DNA of 15,183 nucleotides from Methanobrevibacter sp. (GTDB lineage: Archaea; Methanobacteriota; Methanobacteria; Methanobacteriales; Methanobacteriaceae), in NCBI GenBank assembly GCA_030539985.1, contig JAUNXD010000019.1, positions 1 to 15,183 on the forward strand, written 5' to 3'. A program made the position numbers and the translations under genes. The notes under the pieces are model-generated. The model searched no databases. It was not told where the DNA came from and saw nothing but the letters and a program-made list of their open reading frames with translations. Below, in pieces: positions 1 to 6,401 of this stretch. Each line of letters starts with the position of its first letter. The first letter of the stretch is position 1.

Positions 1-370
1 CCTGAATAGTGGTGTATGGCATGTAACTCTTTTTGGTTGACAAGACACCTGATTTTATGATGATTCTTGTATCTGTCAGAGTGTATTCCATAGAATACCA
101 TGTGATAAGCTGCCAGATGATATATAAAATAATGACAAGAATAACTACAAAAAATCCTATTGCCGCAAATCGGGTTAATGGAAGTTGAATTTGAGATATC
201 ATATAAACCTGCATCCTTCCAATAAATTGAATCACAGTCGGTGAAATCATGAAAACTAATGCCAATAAAACAACTCCAAAAATAGCTTTTCTGCAGCCTA
301 AAACCATGTTAGGTTTTGTTTTATATAGAACCCTTTCATTAGTTCTTTCATCATTTTTATTAAATAACAT
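1..370 (-). CDS. PH-domain (DUF304/bPH2, YdbS/YdbT-like) membrane protein, N-terminal part only
   Basis: An open frame reads from an ATG at 370 to the window edge (123 codons, no stop), so the C-terminus lies outside the window. The product starts with a charged cytoplasmic stretch (residues 1-28). Two hydrophobic segments follow at about 29-50 and 67-90. Next comes the start of a PH-like beta domain, with YTLTDTRIIIKSGVLS at 96-111 and a TYMPYTTIQ-like end (SYMPYTTIQ, 115-123). The Y-x-L-T-(D/N)-x-R-(I/V)-x-x-x-x-G pattern after a pair of membrane helices is typical of bacterial/archaeal PH-domain proteins of the DUF304 family. Their function is mostly unknown; they sit at the membrane and some act in stress or export. 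No Shine-Dalgarno precedes the ATG, and a TATA-like box about 26 nt upstream suggests a leaderless transcript. The family call is fairly firm and no specific function is claimed. Confidence 0.75.
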   Translation of the reverse strand, partial: MLFNKNDERTNERVLYKTKPNMVLGCRKAIFGVVLLALVFMISPTVIQFIGRMQVYMISQIQLPLTRFAAIGFFVVILVIILYIIWQLITWYSMEYTLTDTRIIIKSGVLSTKKSYMPYTTIQ

Positions 371-391
371 AATTATACTATTAGAAATTAC

Positions 392-400
392 TTTTAAATA
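392..400 (-). promoter_or_regulatory. TATA-like box for the PH-domain gene
   Basis: On the minus strand the sequence reads TATTTAAAA, centred about 26 nt upstream of the ATG at 370. This is the normal distance from an archaeal TATA box to the transcription start, so the mRNA is probably leaderless. That agrees with the lack of a Shine-Dalgarno. Confidence 0.45.
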
Positions 401-409
401 AAGTTTTAC

Positions 410-430
410 AAAAAAAGATTGAAAAAATAA
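410..430 (-). terminator. T-rich terminator downstream of pan
   Basis: Downstream of the pan stop the minus strand carries runs of six and seven T (422-427 and 410-416). Oligo-T tracts are the usual intrinsic termination signal in methanogens. Only a weak 5-bp AGCTC/GAGCT pairing lies before them, so the signal is the T tracts rather than a hairpin. Confidence 0.5.
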
Positions 431-503
431 GCCTCAGCTCGCCCATCATTCATCACATATCAGAGCTCATAGGGTTCATCATCGGCTTATTGTTCAATTA
501 ATT

Positions 504-1760
504 TTATCCAAACATCATGCCCGCTTCAGATTTGAACAATTCATCCTCTTTGGATTTGCTCATAACCTTATCGATAGCATCCATGAAGTCTGCAACGGTA
601 ATTTTATCACGTTTATCACGAATTGCAAACATACCGGCTTCAGTACATACGGCCTTTAAGTCTGCACCTGACAATTCATCAGTCAACTCCGCAAGCAGGT
701 CAATGTCTGCCTCTTCATCAAGGGACATGTTTTTGGTGTGAATTTTAAGGATTTCACGTCTTCCATCAATATTTGGAAGAGGAACTTCAATGAACCTGTC
801 AAAACGGCCAGGACGCAACAGTGCAGGATCCAATATATCCGGCCTGTTTGTTGCACCGATAATTCCAATATCTCCCCTTGATTCAAATCCGTCAAGTTCG
901 GCCAATAGCTGCATCAAGGTTCTTTGAACTTCCCTGTCACCACTGGTGGAGCTTTTAAGCCTTTTGGCAGCAACTGCATCCAATTCATCTATGAAAATAA
1001 TTGCAGGGGCCTTTTCTTTTGCAAGTTCAAACACTTCACGAACAAGCCTTGCACCTTCACCAATGTATTTTTTGACGAATTCGGAAGCTACAATTTTGAT
1101 GAATGTGGCATTGGTTTCATTTGCCACCGCTTTTGCAAGCAGGGTTTTTCCGGTGCCCGGAGGTCCGTATAACAGGATTCCTTTTGGAGGTTCGATACCT
1201 ACATTTTCAAACAGTTCAGGTTCGGTCAATGGAAGCTCAACAGTTTCTTTGACTTCAATAATTTGCTCTTCCAAACCTCCGATTTTATCATAGGTAATGT
1301 CAGGTTTGGTTTCGATTTCCATTCCGGAAACGTTTGCATCTTTTTCGGAAGGCAATACTTCAACAATACCGAAAGTCTGTTGATTTAAGGCCACCCTTGA
1401 ACCGGGAACCAGTAATTTTTCATCTAAGAATTTTGAATAGTTAACAAGAAAGCTAGGTCCAGTGCTACTTTTTACTGTCATTCTGTGATCATCTAAAACT
1501 TCTGTAATAGTAGCAAGTACTAAAGGGGGAGACCTGAATCTGTCCACTTCTGAACGCAGGGATTTGGTTTCCCTTTCCAATCTAATTTTTTCATTTTCAA
1601 TCAGTACTTTATCCTTTTCCAATTTCCTAACTTTCCACATTAGGTTACTTTTAGCTTTGGATTTTTCTTCTCTTAGGGTAACGATTTCATCTTGTAGGGA
1701 TTCGACTTTTTCGATTAATTGCTCTTTAGAAGAATTTTCCAAATCATTAAAATCATCCAT
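504..1760 (-). CDS. pan: Proteasome-activating nucleotidase (PAN), AAA+ ATPase
   Basis: PAN is the hexameric cytoplasmic ATPase that unfolds substrates and feeds them into the archaeal 20S proteasome. From the start chosen here the product has 418 residues, the usual PAN length. Residues about 5-75 form a charged heptad-like coiled coil, and 78-145 an OB-fold neck beginning at a conserved SPP. The AAA+ module follows: Walker A GPPGTGKT at 199-206, aromatic pore loop YIG at 232-234, Walker B IIFIDE ending at 259, and second region of homology GATNRPDILDPALLRPGRFDR with two candidate arginine fingers. The start at 1760 (MDDFND) is preferred over the in-frame ATG at 1769, because a GGAG with GGAGATGAT context ends just before the latter and is spaced correctly only for 1760. 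The C-terminus is MFG, a Phe variant of the HbYX gate-opening motif. The gene is monocistronic and divergent from mbf1. Confidence 0.97.
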   Translation of the reverse strand: MDDFNDLENSSKEQLIEKVESLQDEIVTLREEKSKAKSNLMWKVRKLEKDKVLIENEKIRLERETKSLRSEVDRFRSPPLVLATITEVLDDHRMTVKSSTGPSFLVNYSKFLDEKLLVPGSRVALNQQTFGIVEVLPSEKDANVSGMEIETKPDITYDKIGGLEEQIIEVKETVELPLTEPELFENVGIEPPKGILLYGPPGTGKTLLAKAVANETNATFIKIVASEFVKKYIGEGARLVREVFELAKEKAPAIIFIDELDAVAAKRLKSSTSGDREVQRTLMQLLAELDGFESRGDIGIIGATNRPDILDPALLRPGRFDRFIEVPLPNIDGRREILKIHTKNMSLDEEADIDLLAELTDELSGADLKAVCTEAGMFAIRDKRDKITVADFMDAIDKVMSKSKEDELFKSEAGMMFG

Positions 1761-1764
1761 GTGA

Positions 1765-1773
1765 ATCATCTCC
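1765..1773 (-). promoter_or_regulatory. Shine-Dalgarno that decides the pan start
   Basis: The minus strand reads GGAGATGAT, one mismatch from GGAGGTGAT, the complement of the 16S rRNA 3' end. The GGAG core directly abuts the ATG at 1769 (no spacing) but is 9 nt from the ATG at 1760, so initiation at 1760 is favoured. Confidence 0.6.
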
Positions 1774-1797
1774 AGTTAGTTAATAAATTTTTACAAT

Positions 1798-1838
1798 AAG
1801 TTACTTTAATAACAATTAGTAACTTTAAGTATTTAAAG
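1798..1838. repeat. Two overlapping inverted repeats in the pan/mbf1 promoter region
   Basis: AAGTTACT (1798-1805) and AGTAACTT (1818-1825) are perfect 8-bp inverted copies 12 nt apart. A second inverted repeat, CTTTAA/TTAAAG (1823-1828 and 1833-1838, 4-nt spacer), overlaps its right arm and covers the pan TATA box. The position over TATA and the expected start site suggests an operator for pan. No regulator is identified, and AT-rich DNA can give such arms by chance. Confidence 0.4.
1830..1837 (-). promoter_or_regulatory. TATA box of pan
   Basis: The minus strand reads TTTAAATA, close to the archaeal TATA consensus. A start about 25 nt downstream (near 1807) would give a leader of about 45 nt containing the Shine-Dalgarno. 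Confidence 0.5.
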
Positions 1839-1867
1839 GTATTCATTTGAAAATATACTAACAATTA

Positions 1868-1876
1868 TTATATAAT
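1868..1876 (+). promoter_or_regulatory. TATA box of mbf1
   Basis: TTATATAAT lies about 52 nt before the mbf1 ATG. Transcription would start near 1898, giving a short leader that still includes GAGG (1909-1912). A second candidate, AATATATA at 1883-1890, would place the start too close to that Shine-Dalgarno. Confidence 0.4.
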
Positions 1877-1923
1877 ACAAATAATATATAATTAATTAAA
1901 AAAATAAAGAGGAACTGATTAAT

Positions 1924-2415
1924 ATGGAATGTGAAATTTGCGGTAAACCCGTACCTGAAAACAATCCAATAAGAGCAAAAATTGAAGGATCAGTTATGGT
2001 TGTTTGCAAAGAGTGCTCAAAACTTGGTAAAATTCAAAAAACACCACCTAAACCAAAATTTGTAAAGCAAAACAAAACTCAAAGACAAAAAACCACTAGA
2101 AATAGAGCCTATTCTAGAAATGATGAACCTACCGAAGAGCTGATTGAAGACTTCAGTCTAGAAGTCAGAAAAGCAAGAGAAGCTAAAAATTGGTCCCGTG
2201 AGGATTTGGGTAAAAAAATCAATGAAAGGGTTTCAGTCATAAACAGGATTGAAACCGGCAAAATGACTCCGGACAATAAACTTACAAAAAAGCTGGAAAA
2301 AGCATTGGACATTAAACTGCTTGAAAAAGTAGACAACATTGATTTGAATCAGTTTGTCAGCAATTCATCCGGAGAAAGAACATTGGGCAACATTATGAAA
2401 ATTAAAAGAAAATAG
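1924..2415 (+). CDS. mbf1: Archaeal multiprotein bridging factor 1 (MBF1), zinc ribbon plus HTH
   Basis: The product has 163 residues. The N-terminus is a small zinc ribbon with two CxxC/CxxC knuckles (Cys3, Cys6, Cys28, Cys31). A basic Lys/Arg/Gln linker (about 38-62) follows, then a Cro/C1-type helix-turn-helix from about 75 to 140, containing VRKAREAKNWSREDLGKKIN and the recognition-helix region VSVINRIETGKMTP. This order is the hallmark of archaeal MBF1, a transcription-associated factor related to the eukaryotic TBP-binding coactivator; its archaeal role is still debated and includes ribosome association. The start is supported by GAGG 11 nt upstream. The TAG stop abuts the stop of the convergent DUF356 gene with no base between them, so transcripts from the two genes probably overlap at their 3' ends. 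Confidence 0.9.
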   Translation: MECEICGKPVPENNPIRAKIEGSVMVVCKECSKLGKIQKTPPKPKFVKQNKTQRQKTTRNRAYSRNDEPTEELIEDFSLEVRKAREAKNWSREDLGKKINERVSVINRIETGKMTPDNKLTKKLEKALDIKLLEKVDNIDLNQFVSNSSGERTLGNIMKIKRK

Positions 2416-2434
2416 CTATTTGTTATAGCTATTT
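2410..2434. repeat. Palindrome and direct repeat at abutting stop codons
   Basis: AAATAGCTATTT (2410-2421) is a perfect 12-bp palindrome holding both convergent stop codons (TAG on each strand at 2413-2418). ATAGCTATTT occurs twice, at 2412-2421 and 2425-2434. T-rich DNA lies beyond on the plus strand (about 2457-2475), so this may be part of a bidirectional termination zone. Confidence 0.4.
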
Positions 2435-2847
2435 AATTTATCATTTCTGATATGCCTTTCTTTTTTATTTATTTTATAATCAATCATACCATCATTAATA
2501 GCCTTATTTGAATGATATGCTGAAAATTCCGCAGCACTGTTCAAGACATATTCCAGTTTGGAATATGCACCATATTCATCGCTAACGACAATAACGTGTG
2601 CCGGAGGATGGATTTTTTTGATTTGCATAATGCTTAAGGTAGTGTCCTCCTTTACGAAGAATGCGGTTGCAACCTTGGATCTGGTTTTAAGCTTTGAGTT
2701 TAAAATTCCCTCAACCAATGAATCTGCAAAAGAGGCATCCACCATTTTAGGCTTTGTTGTCAGATTCAAATTACCGTGACGCTCCATATCCGCAATAGCA
2801 CTGAGCAATTTAGAATTGTTTTCACCCCTAATCAATATCAACGCCAC
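2416..2847 (-). CDS. DUF356 protein with IHPPAH motif
   Basis: The product has 143 residues from the GTG at 2847. It contains KKIHPPAHVIVVSDEYGAY in the middle; IHPPAH is the diagnostic motif of DUF356, a methanogen family of roughly 120 residues with unknown function. The C-terminal tail is Lys/Asn-rich. An in-frame GTG at 2856 would overlap the preceding gene by GTGA. However, AGGTGATT at 2851-2858 is a strong Shine-Dalgarno placed 6 nt (counting from its AGGTG) before the GTG at 2847, and that start gives the natural beginning MALILIRGEN. It is the last gene of a three-gene operon with the exported zinc-ribbon protein and the POTRA-like protein, with the ribosome site overlapping the upstream stop. 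That coupling suggests a shared process, although this protein has no signal peptide and is presumably cytoplasmic. Confidence 0.8.
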   Translation of the reverse strand: MALILIRGENNSKLLSAIADMERHGNLNLTTKPKMVDASFADSLVEGILNSKLKTRSKVATAFFVKEDTTLSIMQIKKIHPPAHVIVVSDEYGAYSKLEYVLNSAAEFSAYHSNKAINDGMIDYKINKKERHIRNDKLNSYNK

Positions 2848-2852
2848 GACAA

Positions 2853-4118
2853 TCACCTGTTTTGGAAAGACTTCAACAGTCTTGACCTGAATACAACCAG
2901 AAGTATTAATATAATACCGACTGCAGTCTGTATACTTCCTAAAATATTCAATATGTTACCATCAATAGGCAAGTCCCATGCCGGAGAGGATCTGTCTCCC
3001 GGAAGCGCATTATAATAAACACCTACGGCTTTTGAACCCTGTTTAACATTAATGTCCTTAGGTTCAACATGGTCAACTCCCATCAAAAGACCATTATTGA
3101 TTCCTCTGTTGATGGAACCTGCAATGGCTGATGCATCATAACCGTATTTGGCAACAGACGCTTCAACAATTTCAGCAGTGGTTGATGACACTCCAGGCTT
3201 GTCACTTCCATAAACTGAAACGCTGACCGCATTTGAACTGACAGTCAATGCGGAACCCAATGCCTGATATGCATAGACAATCCTGATTTCCGCACCGCAG
3301 ACAGGGCATCTGTCGTAGGCTTCCGCTGCAGGATAACCCATAGCCCATCCGCAGTCATCACACACTTTTGAATATTCCTCATCCATAGGGTAACCGGTCT
3401 GATTCATTTCAATCGGAGTGAACATGTCATCAGTGGAAATTCCTGAAATCAGGTTGACTCCACCTCCACCGTATTTTTCTCCTGAATCCTTAGCCACTTC
3501 ACCCATGGCCTCTGAAAGAATTGTGGTAGCAGGATATCCGTCCCTAATCATTTTTCCGATGTTCATTGCAGTTTCTTTTCTAACTGAATCAGCAGTACCG
3601 TATAACGGGTTTCCTGCAGTATTTCTCAAGTGAATAATAGCTCCTTTCTGACCTGGCTGCAAGGTTGCCACACCACTGGTATAAGGAGTGACCTTGATTG
3701 TATTGCTTGCATCATCCACAGTAATTACATAAGCATTGAAAGAACCACCGATAGCAGCGCCCATACTTGGGCCTCCAACTAACAGACGTGCCCCCTTATA
3801 TTGAGATGCAGAAGCTGCCGCTGAAGCTGCAGATGCATTATTTTCCAGATTTGCCACCGCATCAATAATGGATTCCAGCCTGGTATCTGAACTACCGGTA
3901 CCCCCTGAGAGCACTGCAAAATGATTGATTTTTGACATTAAAAATGTGGACTGGAACATGTTGTCTGCAAAGGACATACTTCCAGCCGCAGCACCGTTGG
4001 GATCATCACCGGAAGGGTCGGTTATGACCATGATGTTACATGTAGCGGCGACACTACTTATAGTCATTAAAAATATGATTAAAAAAGCGATGCCTATATG
4101 GAACTTTTTAAACTTCAT
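2853..4118 (-). CDS. Exported, C-terminally anchored protein with zinc-ribbon-like CxxC pairs
   Basis: I do not recognise a named family. The product has 421 residues: a basic N-terminus and hydrophobic signal peptide (about 1-25, VAATCN after the core), a large Gly/Ala/Ser-rich body, and a C-terminal membrane helix at about 389-410 followed by a basic RSRLLKSFQNR tail. Most of the chain is therefore expected outside the membrane with a short cytoplasmic end. CDDC and CPVC at 253-256 and 271-274 form a zinc-ribbon-like pair of knuckles, unusual for an extracytoplasmic domain. A glycine-rich stretch, GARLLVGGPSMGAAIGG (109-125), and an Ala/Ser-rich helix (95-106) precede it. The start overlaps the preceding POTRA-like gene by ATGA, and its stop overlaps the next gene's ribosome site, so it is translationally coupled on both sides. 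A methanogen-specific envelope role is plausible but unproven. Confidence 0.75.
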   Translation of the reverse strand: MKFKKFHIGIAFLIIFLMTISSVAATCNIMVITDPSGDDPNGAAAGSMSFADNMFQSTFLMSKINHFAVLSGGTGSSDTRLESIIDAVANLENNASAASAAASASQYKGARLLVGGPSMGAAIGGSFNAYVITVDDASNTIKVTPYTSGVATLQPGQKGAIIHLRNTAGNPLYGTADSVRKETAMNIGKMIRDGYPATTILSEAMGEVAKDSGEKYGGGGVNLISGISTDDMFTPIEMNQTGYPMDEEYSKVCDDCGWAMGYPAAEAYDRCPVCGAEIRIVYAYQALGSALTVSSNAVSVSVYGSDKPGVSSTTAEIVEASVAKYGYDASAIAGSINRGINNGLLMGVDHVEPKDINVKQGSKAVGVYYNALPGDRSSPAWDLPIDGNILNILGSIQTAVGIILILLVVFRSRLLKSFQNR

Positions 4119-4561
4119 CCACTCGCCCCAGTTGTCTTATTTTCTAATTCAACAGAAGAAAAGTCTTCTATAACTGTTACTGTGACAACACCCGTATTTT
4201 TATCTACCTGCACATCTGCAGCAGTAATCGGTTGAACAGATGTACCGGGCACTGTCGAACGTGTTGCAAATTCCTGCGCCGTTTGTATCGCATCCTGCAG
4301 TGCAACTTCCCGTTTGGAAGTCTTTAAAACATCATCATAGATTACACTACCATCCCTAAAACCGGCCTGCATGACATTATACCTGATGGTGTCTACAGGA
4401 ACAATATCATTGCCTTTAATAATAACTCCTGAAATCGGAATTCCATCATTGATGTCATCAGATGATGCGAATGCAACATAAGTGATTAAACGACCACAAA
4501 GAATCAAAATAAACGCCAATAATAAAATAATTAATGTGTCTCTTCTAATCTTTATAAACAT
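4115..4561 (-). CDS. Membrane-anchored protein with POTRA-like extracytoplasmic domain
   Basis: The product has 148 residues: a short basic start, one hydrophobic anchor (about 9-32), then an external domain. The stretch GVIIKGNDIVPVDTIRYNVM (45-64), followed by QAGFRDGSVI, a helical AIQTAQEF region and a closing strand VDKNTGVVTVTVIED (119-133), resembles the beta-alpha-alpha-beta-beta order of POTRA domains as in FtsQ and Omp85 proteins. This is a pattern-level similarity only, and a structure comparison would settle it. AAGAGGAAA lies just before the ATG with good spacing. It is the first gene of an operon with the exported zinc-ribbon protein (ATGA overlap) and DUF356. An N-terminal anchor here and a C-terminal anchor in the next protein would place both domains on the same outer face, so they could form a complex. 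Confidence 0.65.
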   Translation of the reverse strand: MFIKIRRDTLIILLLAFILILCGRLITYVAFASSDDINDGIPISGVIIKGNDIVPVDTIRYNVMQAGFRDGSVIYDDVLKTSKREVALQDAIQTAQEFATRSTVPGTSVQPITAADVQVDKNTGVVTVTVIEDFSSVELENKTTGASG

Positions 4562-4610
4562 GTTTATTTCCTCTTAGTATCAATATTCCTAACAAAGAAT
4601 AGATTATACA

Positions 4611-4622
4611 TTTATTATATTA
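4611..4622 (-). promoter_or_regulatory. TATA-like region for the POTRA-like/zinc-ribbon/DUF356 operon
   Basis: The minus strand reads TAATATAATAAA about 50-60 nt before the ATG at 4561. A start near 4590 would give a leader of about 30 nt with the GAGG site. The surrounding DNA is almost pure A/T, so the exact box is uncertain. Confidence 0.35.
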
Positions 4623-4642
4623 AATTAATATAATATTTAAAT

Positions 4643-6388
4643 TTATATTATGTCAGATAAAAGTGACTCGGCAGGGTCCATTCCCTGAGCGCCAATTAAT
4701 AAAATAATGTCCTTTTTATCTGCCTTTTTATAGACTTCCTTTAAGCAATCCTTCAAATTTTCAAAATGAATATAATCAATGTTGTTTTTATTTAAAGTAT
4801 TGAAAAATACCTCTCTTTCATCATCTTCAACAAAATTCAATTCATTTACCACATCATTGCTTGAAGACAGGTAAAGTTCAATATCATCATTGACTGATTC
4901 AACAAGCGCATCAACATTCAGCTTATTTATTTCAACACCTCTTGAACCCCTGATTGCACAGACAACATGCAATTTTTGATTTTCCGGCAACAGTTTAAGG
5001 GTTTCGGATATTGTTGCCTTTATTCCATCGGGATTGTGTGCAAAATCATCATAAATCAATGGTTCATCACATAACTTGGCAAATCTGCGGTTCAATGCCT
5101 TGTAGGTTTTTACACCCTCTACGATTTTTTCGATTTCTATATCCAGTGAGATGCATGCACCAATTGCTGATAAAATATTCTGTATAAAGTGATTTCCAGT
5201 AAACGGCAATTCCTCAACTGACAAGATAGGATTGTTTTTATATAGTATTGATTTGCCGTCAAAGCAGACGGAATTGTCCTCATCAAGCTTGGACATTGAT
5301 GTGTAAAACGGATTTTCGGCATCCAGTTTTCTCACCATTTCATCATCATAATTTAAAACTGTAATTCCATGACCTATAGCCTCCGGAACTGGTTTTATTT
5401 CATTGAAAACATCATCGATTGAGTTGACCAGACCGATATGATCCATTGCGATGTTTGTTATTACACCGACTTCAGGATTGATGGCCTCACACATAAGTGC
5501 GGCATGATTTTCCATCAATTTATCCAGCCATCCCTGAACTTCAGATACTTCAATTACAAGGTAATCCAGTTCCCCGTTGGCCTCGACTTCATCTGAAATC
5601 AATTTTGAAACCATTGGGTCAATCAAGGTATTGAATTCGGATTCGCTGTCAGTGTTTGTGAGAACATGATATCCGGCATTGTTTAAAATATGATAGATCA
5701 TGTGAGATGTTGTGGATTTTCCGTTTGTTCCGGTAACTATGACATTTGTTGAATTTGGTGAGAATTTGTTAATGGTATCATATAATGCAAGAGCATTTGC
5801 CAGTTCGATTTTATCTGTTATGATTAATGGGAAATTCAGTTTTTCAGCGGTTTCAATAGCCCCATCCTTTGGGGTTTGAGTGATTAGACAGGCAATGTTT
5901 TTATTGAATGCTATTTCAATACCTGCAGGATTAATCCAATGTCTCACAACGATATCACCAGTATGAGCATCATTTAAAAATGTGTATCTTCCTGTAAATC
6001 CGTCGATTGAAAAAAATTCATTATTTCCTACAATTTTTCCTTGAACCTGATTGATTATGTCATTGATGTCATCAATTTTTTGGGTCTTTGAATATTGGGA
6101 TACAAACCTTTTAGCCAAATCCATATTATCTATAACGATTAATGGAAAGTTAAAACGTTCGGCTGTTTCAACAGCCCCACCCCTTGCATCATGAGTTATG
6201 AGACATGCTATATTCTGATTGAATGCCATTTCGACTCCAACTGGGTCAATCCATTCTCTTATGACAATGTCCCCCGTATGTGCTTCATGCAAAAATGTGA
6301 ATTTTCCGGTGAAACCATCAATTGAAAAGAAGTCGTCATTTCCATACAGTTTTCCATCTAAAGCTTTAACCAAATCCTGAATATCCAT
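4643..6388 (-). CDS. Mur ligase homologue of pseudomurein synthesis with duplicated N-terminal domain
   Basis: Mur ligases join amino acids to a nucleotide- or lipid-linked precursor using ATP, through an acyl-phosphate. In Methanobacteriales, MurC/MurE-like homologues are assigned to pseudomurein peptide assembly. The product has 581 residues, longer than a typical Mur ligase (450-500). The central ATPase domain has GTNGKST at 220-226, EVSE at 280-283 and TNIAMDHIGL at 311-320. The C-terminal side has ALNRRF (431-436), DDFAHNPDG (447-455, the Mur DYAHNP motif) and AIRGSRG. The N-terminal substrate domain is present twice: residues 5-94 and 110-199 align without gaps at about 54 of 91 identities. 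An in-frame ATG at 6424 lies inside the upstream gene; the start at 6388 is chosen because TGGTGATT precedes it with good spacing and leaves a 13-nt gap. It follows the MraY-like gene. Which amino acid it adds cannot be read from sequence. Confidence 0.9.
   Translation of the reverse strand: MDIQDLVKALDGKLYGNDDFFSIDGFTGKFTFLHEAHTGDIVIREWIDPVGVEMAFNQNIACLITHDARGGAVETAERFNFPLIVIDNMDLAKRFVSQYSKTQKIDDINDIINQVQGKIVGNNEFFSIDGFTGRYTFLNDAHTGDIVVRHWINPAGIEIAFNKNIACLITQTPKDGAIETAEKLNFPLIITDKIELANALALYDTINKFSPNSTNVIVTGTNGKSTTSHMIYHILNNAGYHVLTNTDSESEFNTLIDPMVSKLISDEVEANGELDYLVIEVSEVQGWLDKLMENHAALMCEAINPEVGVITNIAMDHIGLVNSIDDVFNEIKPVPEAIGHGITVLNYDDEMVRKLDAENPFYTSMSKLDEDNSVCFDGKSILYKNNPILSVEELPFTGNHFIQNILSAIGACISLDIEIEKIVEGVKTYKALNRRFAKLCDEPLIYDDFAHNPDGIKATISETLKLLPENQKLHVVCAIRGSRGVEINKLNVDALVESVNDDIELYLSSSNDVVNELNFVEDDEREVFFNTLNKNNIDYIHFENLKDCLKEVYKKADKKDIILLIGAQGMDPAESLLSDII
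5792..6061 (-). repeat. Second copy of the duplicated Mur-ligase N-terminal domain
   Basis: This stretch encodes residues 110-199, the repeat adjacent to the ATPase domain. Shared blocks with the first copy include FFSIDGFTG, AHTGDIV, NIACLIT and NFPLI. The two copies are 315 nt apart, start to start. Confidence 0.85.
6107..6376 (-). repeat. First copy of the duplicated Mur-ligase N-terminal domain
   Basis: This stretch encodes residues 5-94. Protein identity to the second copy is about 59 percent by eye with no gaps, while many third codon positions differ. That points to an old in-frame duplication held by selection on both copies. Confidence 0.85.
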
Positions 6389-6401
6389 CAAATCACCAAA
6401 A

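Noticed and set aside
946..1293. A 115-codon open frame on the plus strand inside pan
   Set aside because: It is antisense to the conserved AAA+ domain, has low-complexity Ser/Ala/Phe-rich content and no ribosome site.
2413..2418. TAG stops (mbf1, DUF356, the ATP-grasp and the methyltransferase) as possible pyrrolysine codons
   Set aside because: Each lies at the natural end of its family or directly before the next start, and no pylT or pylS is in the window.
4626..4650. An 8-bp A/T-only hairpin at the end of the Mur ligase gene
   Set aside because: The arms TAATATAA/TTATATTA are pure A/T in a region of nearly pure A/T and are easily explained by composition; no clear T tract follows.
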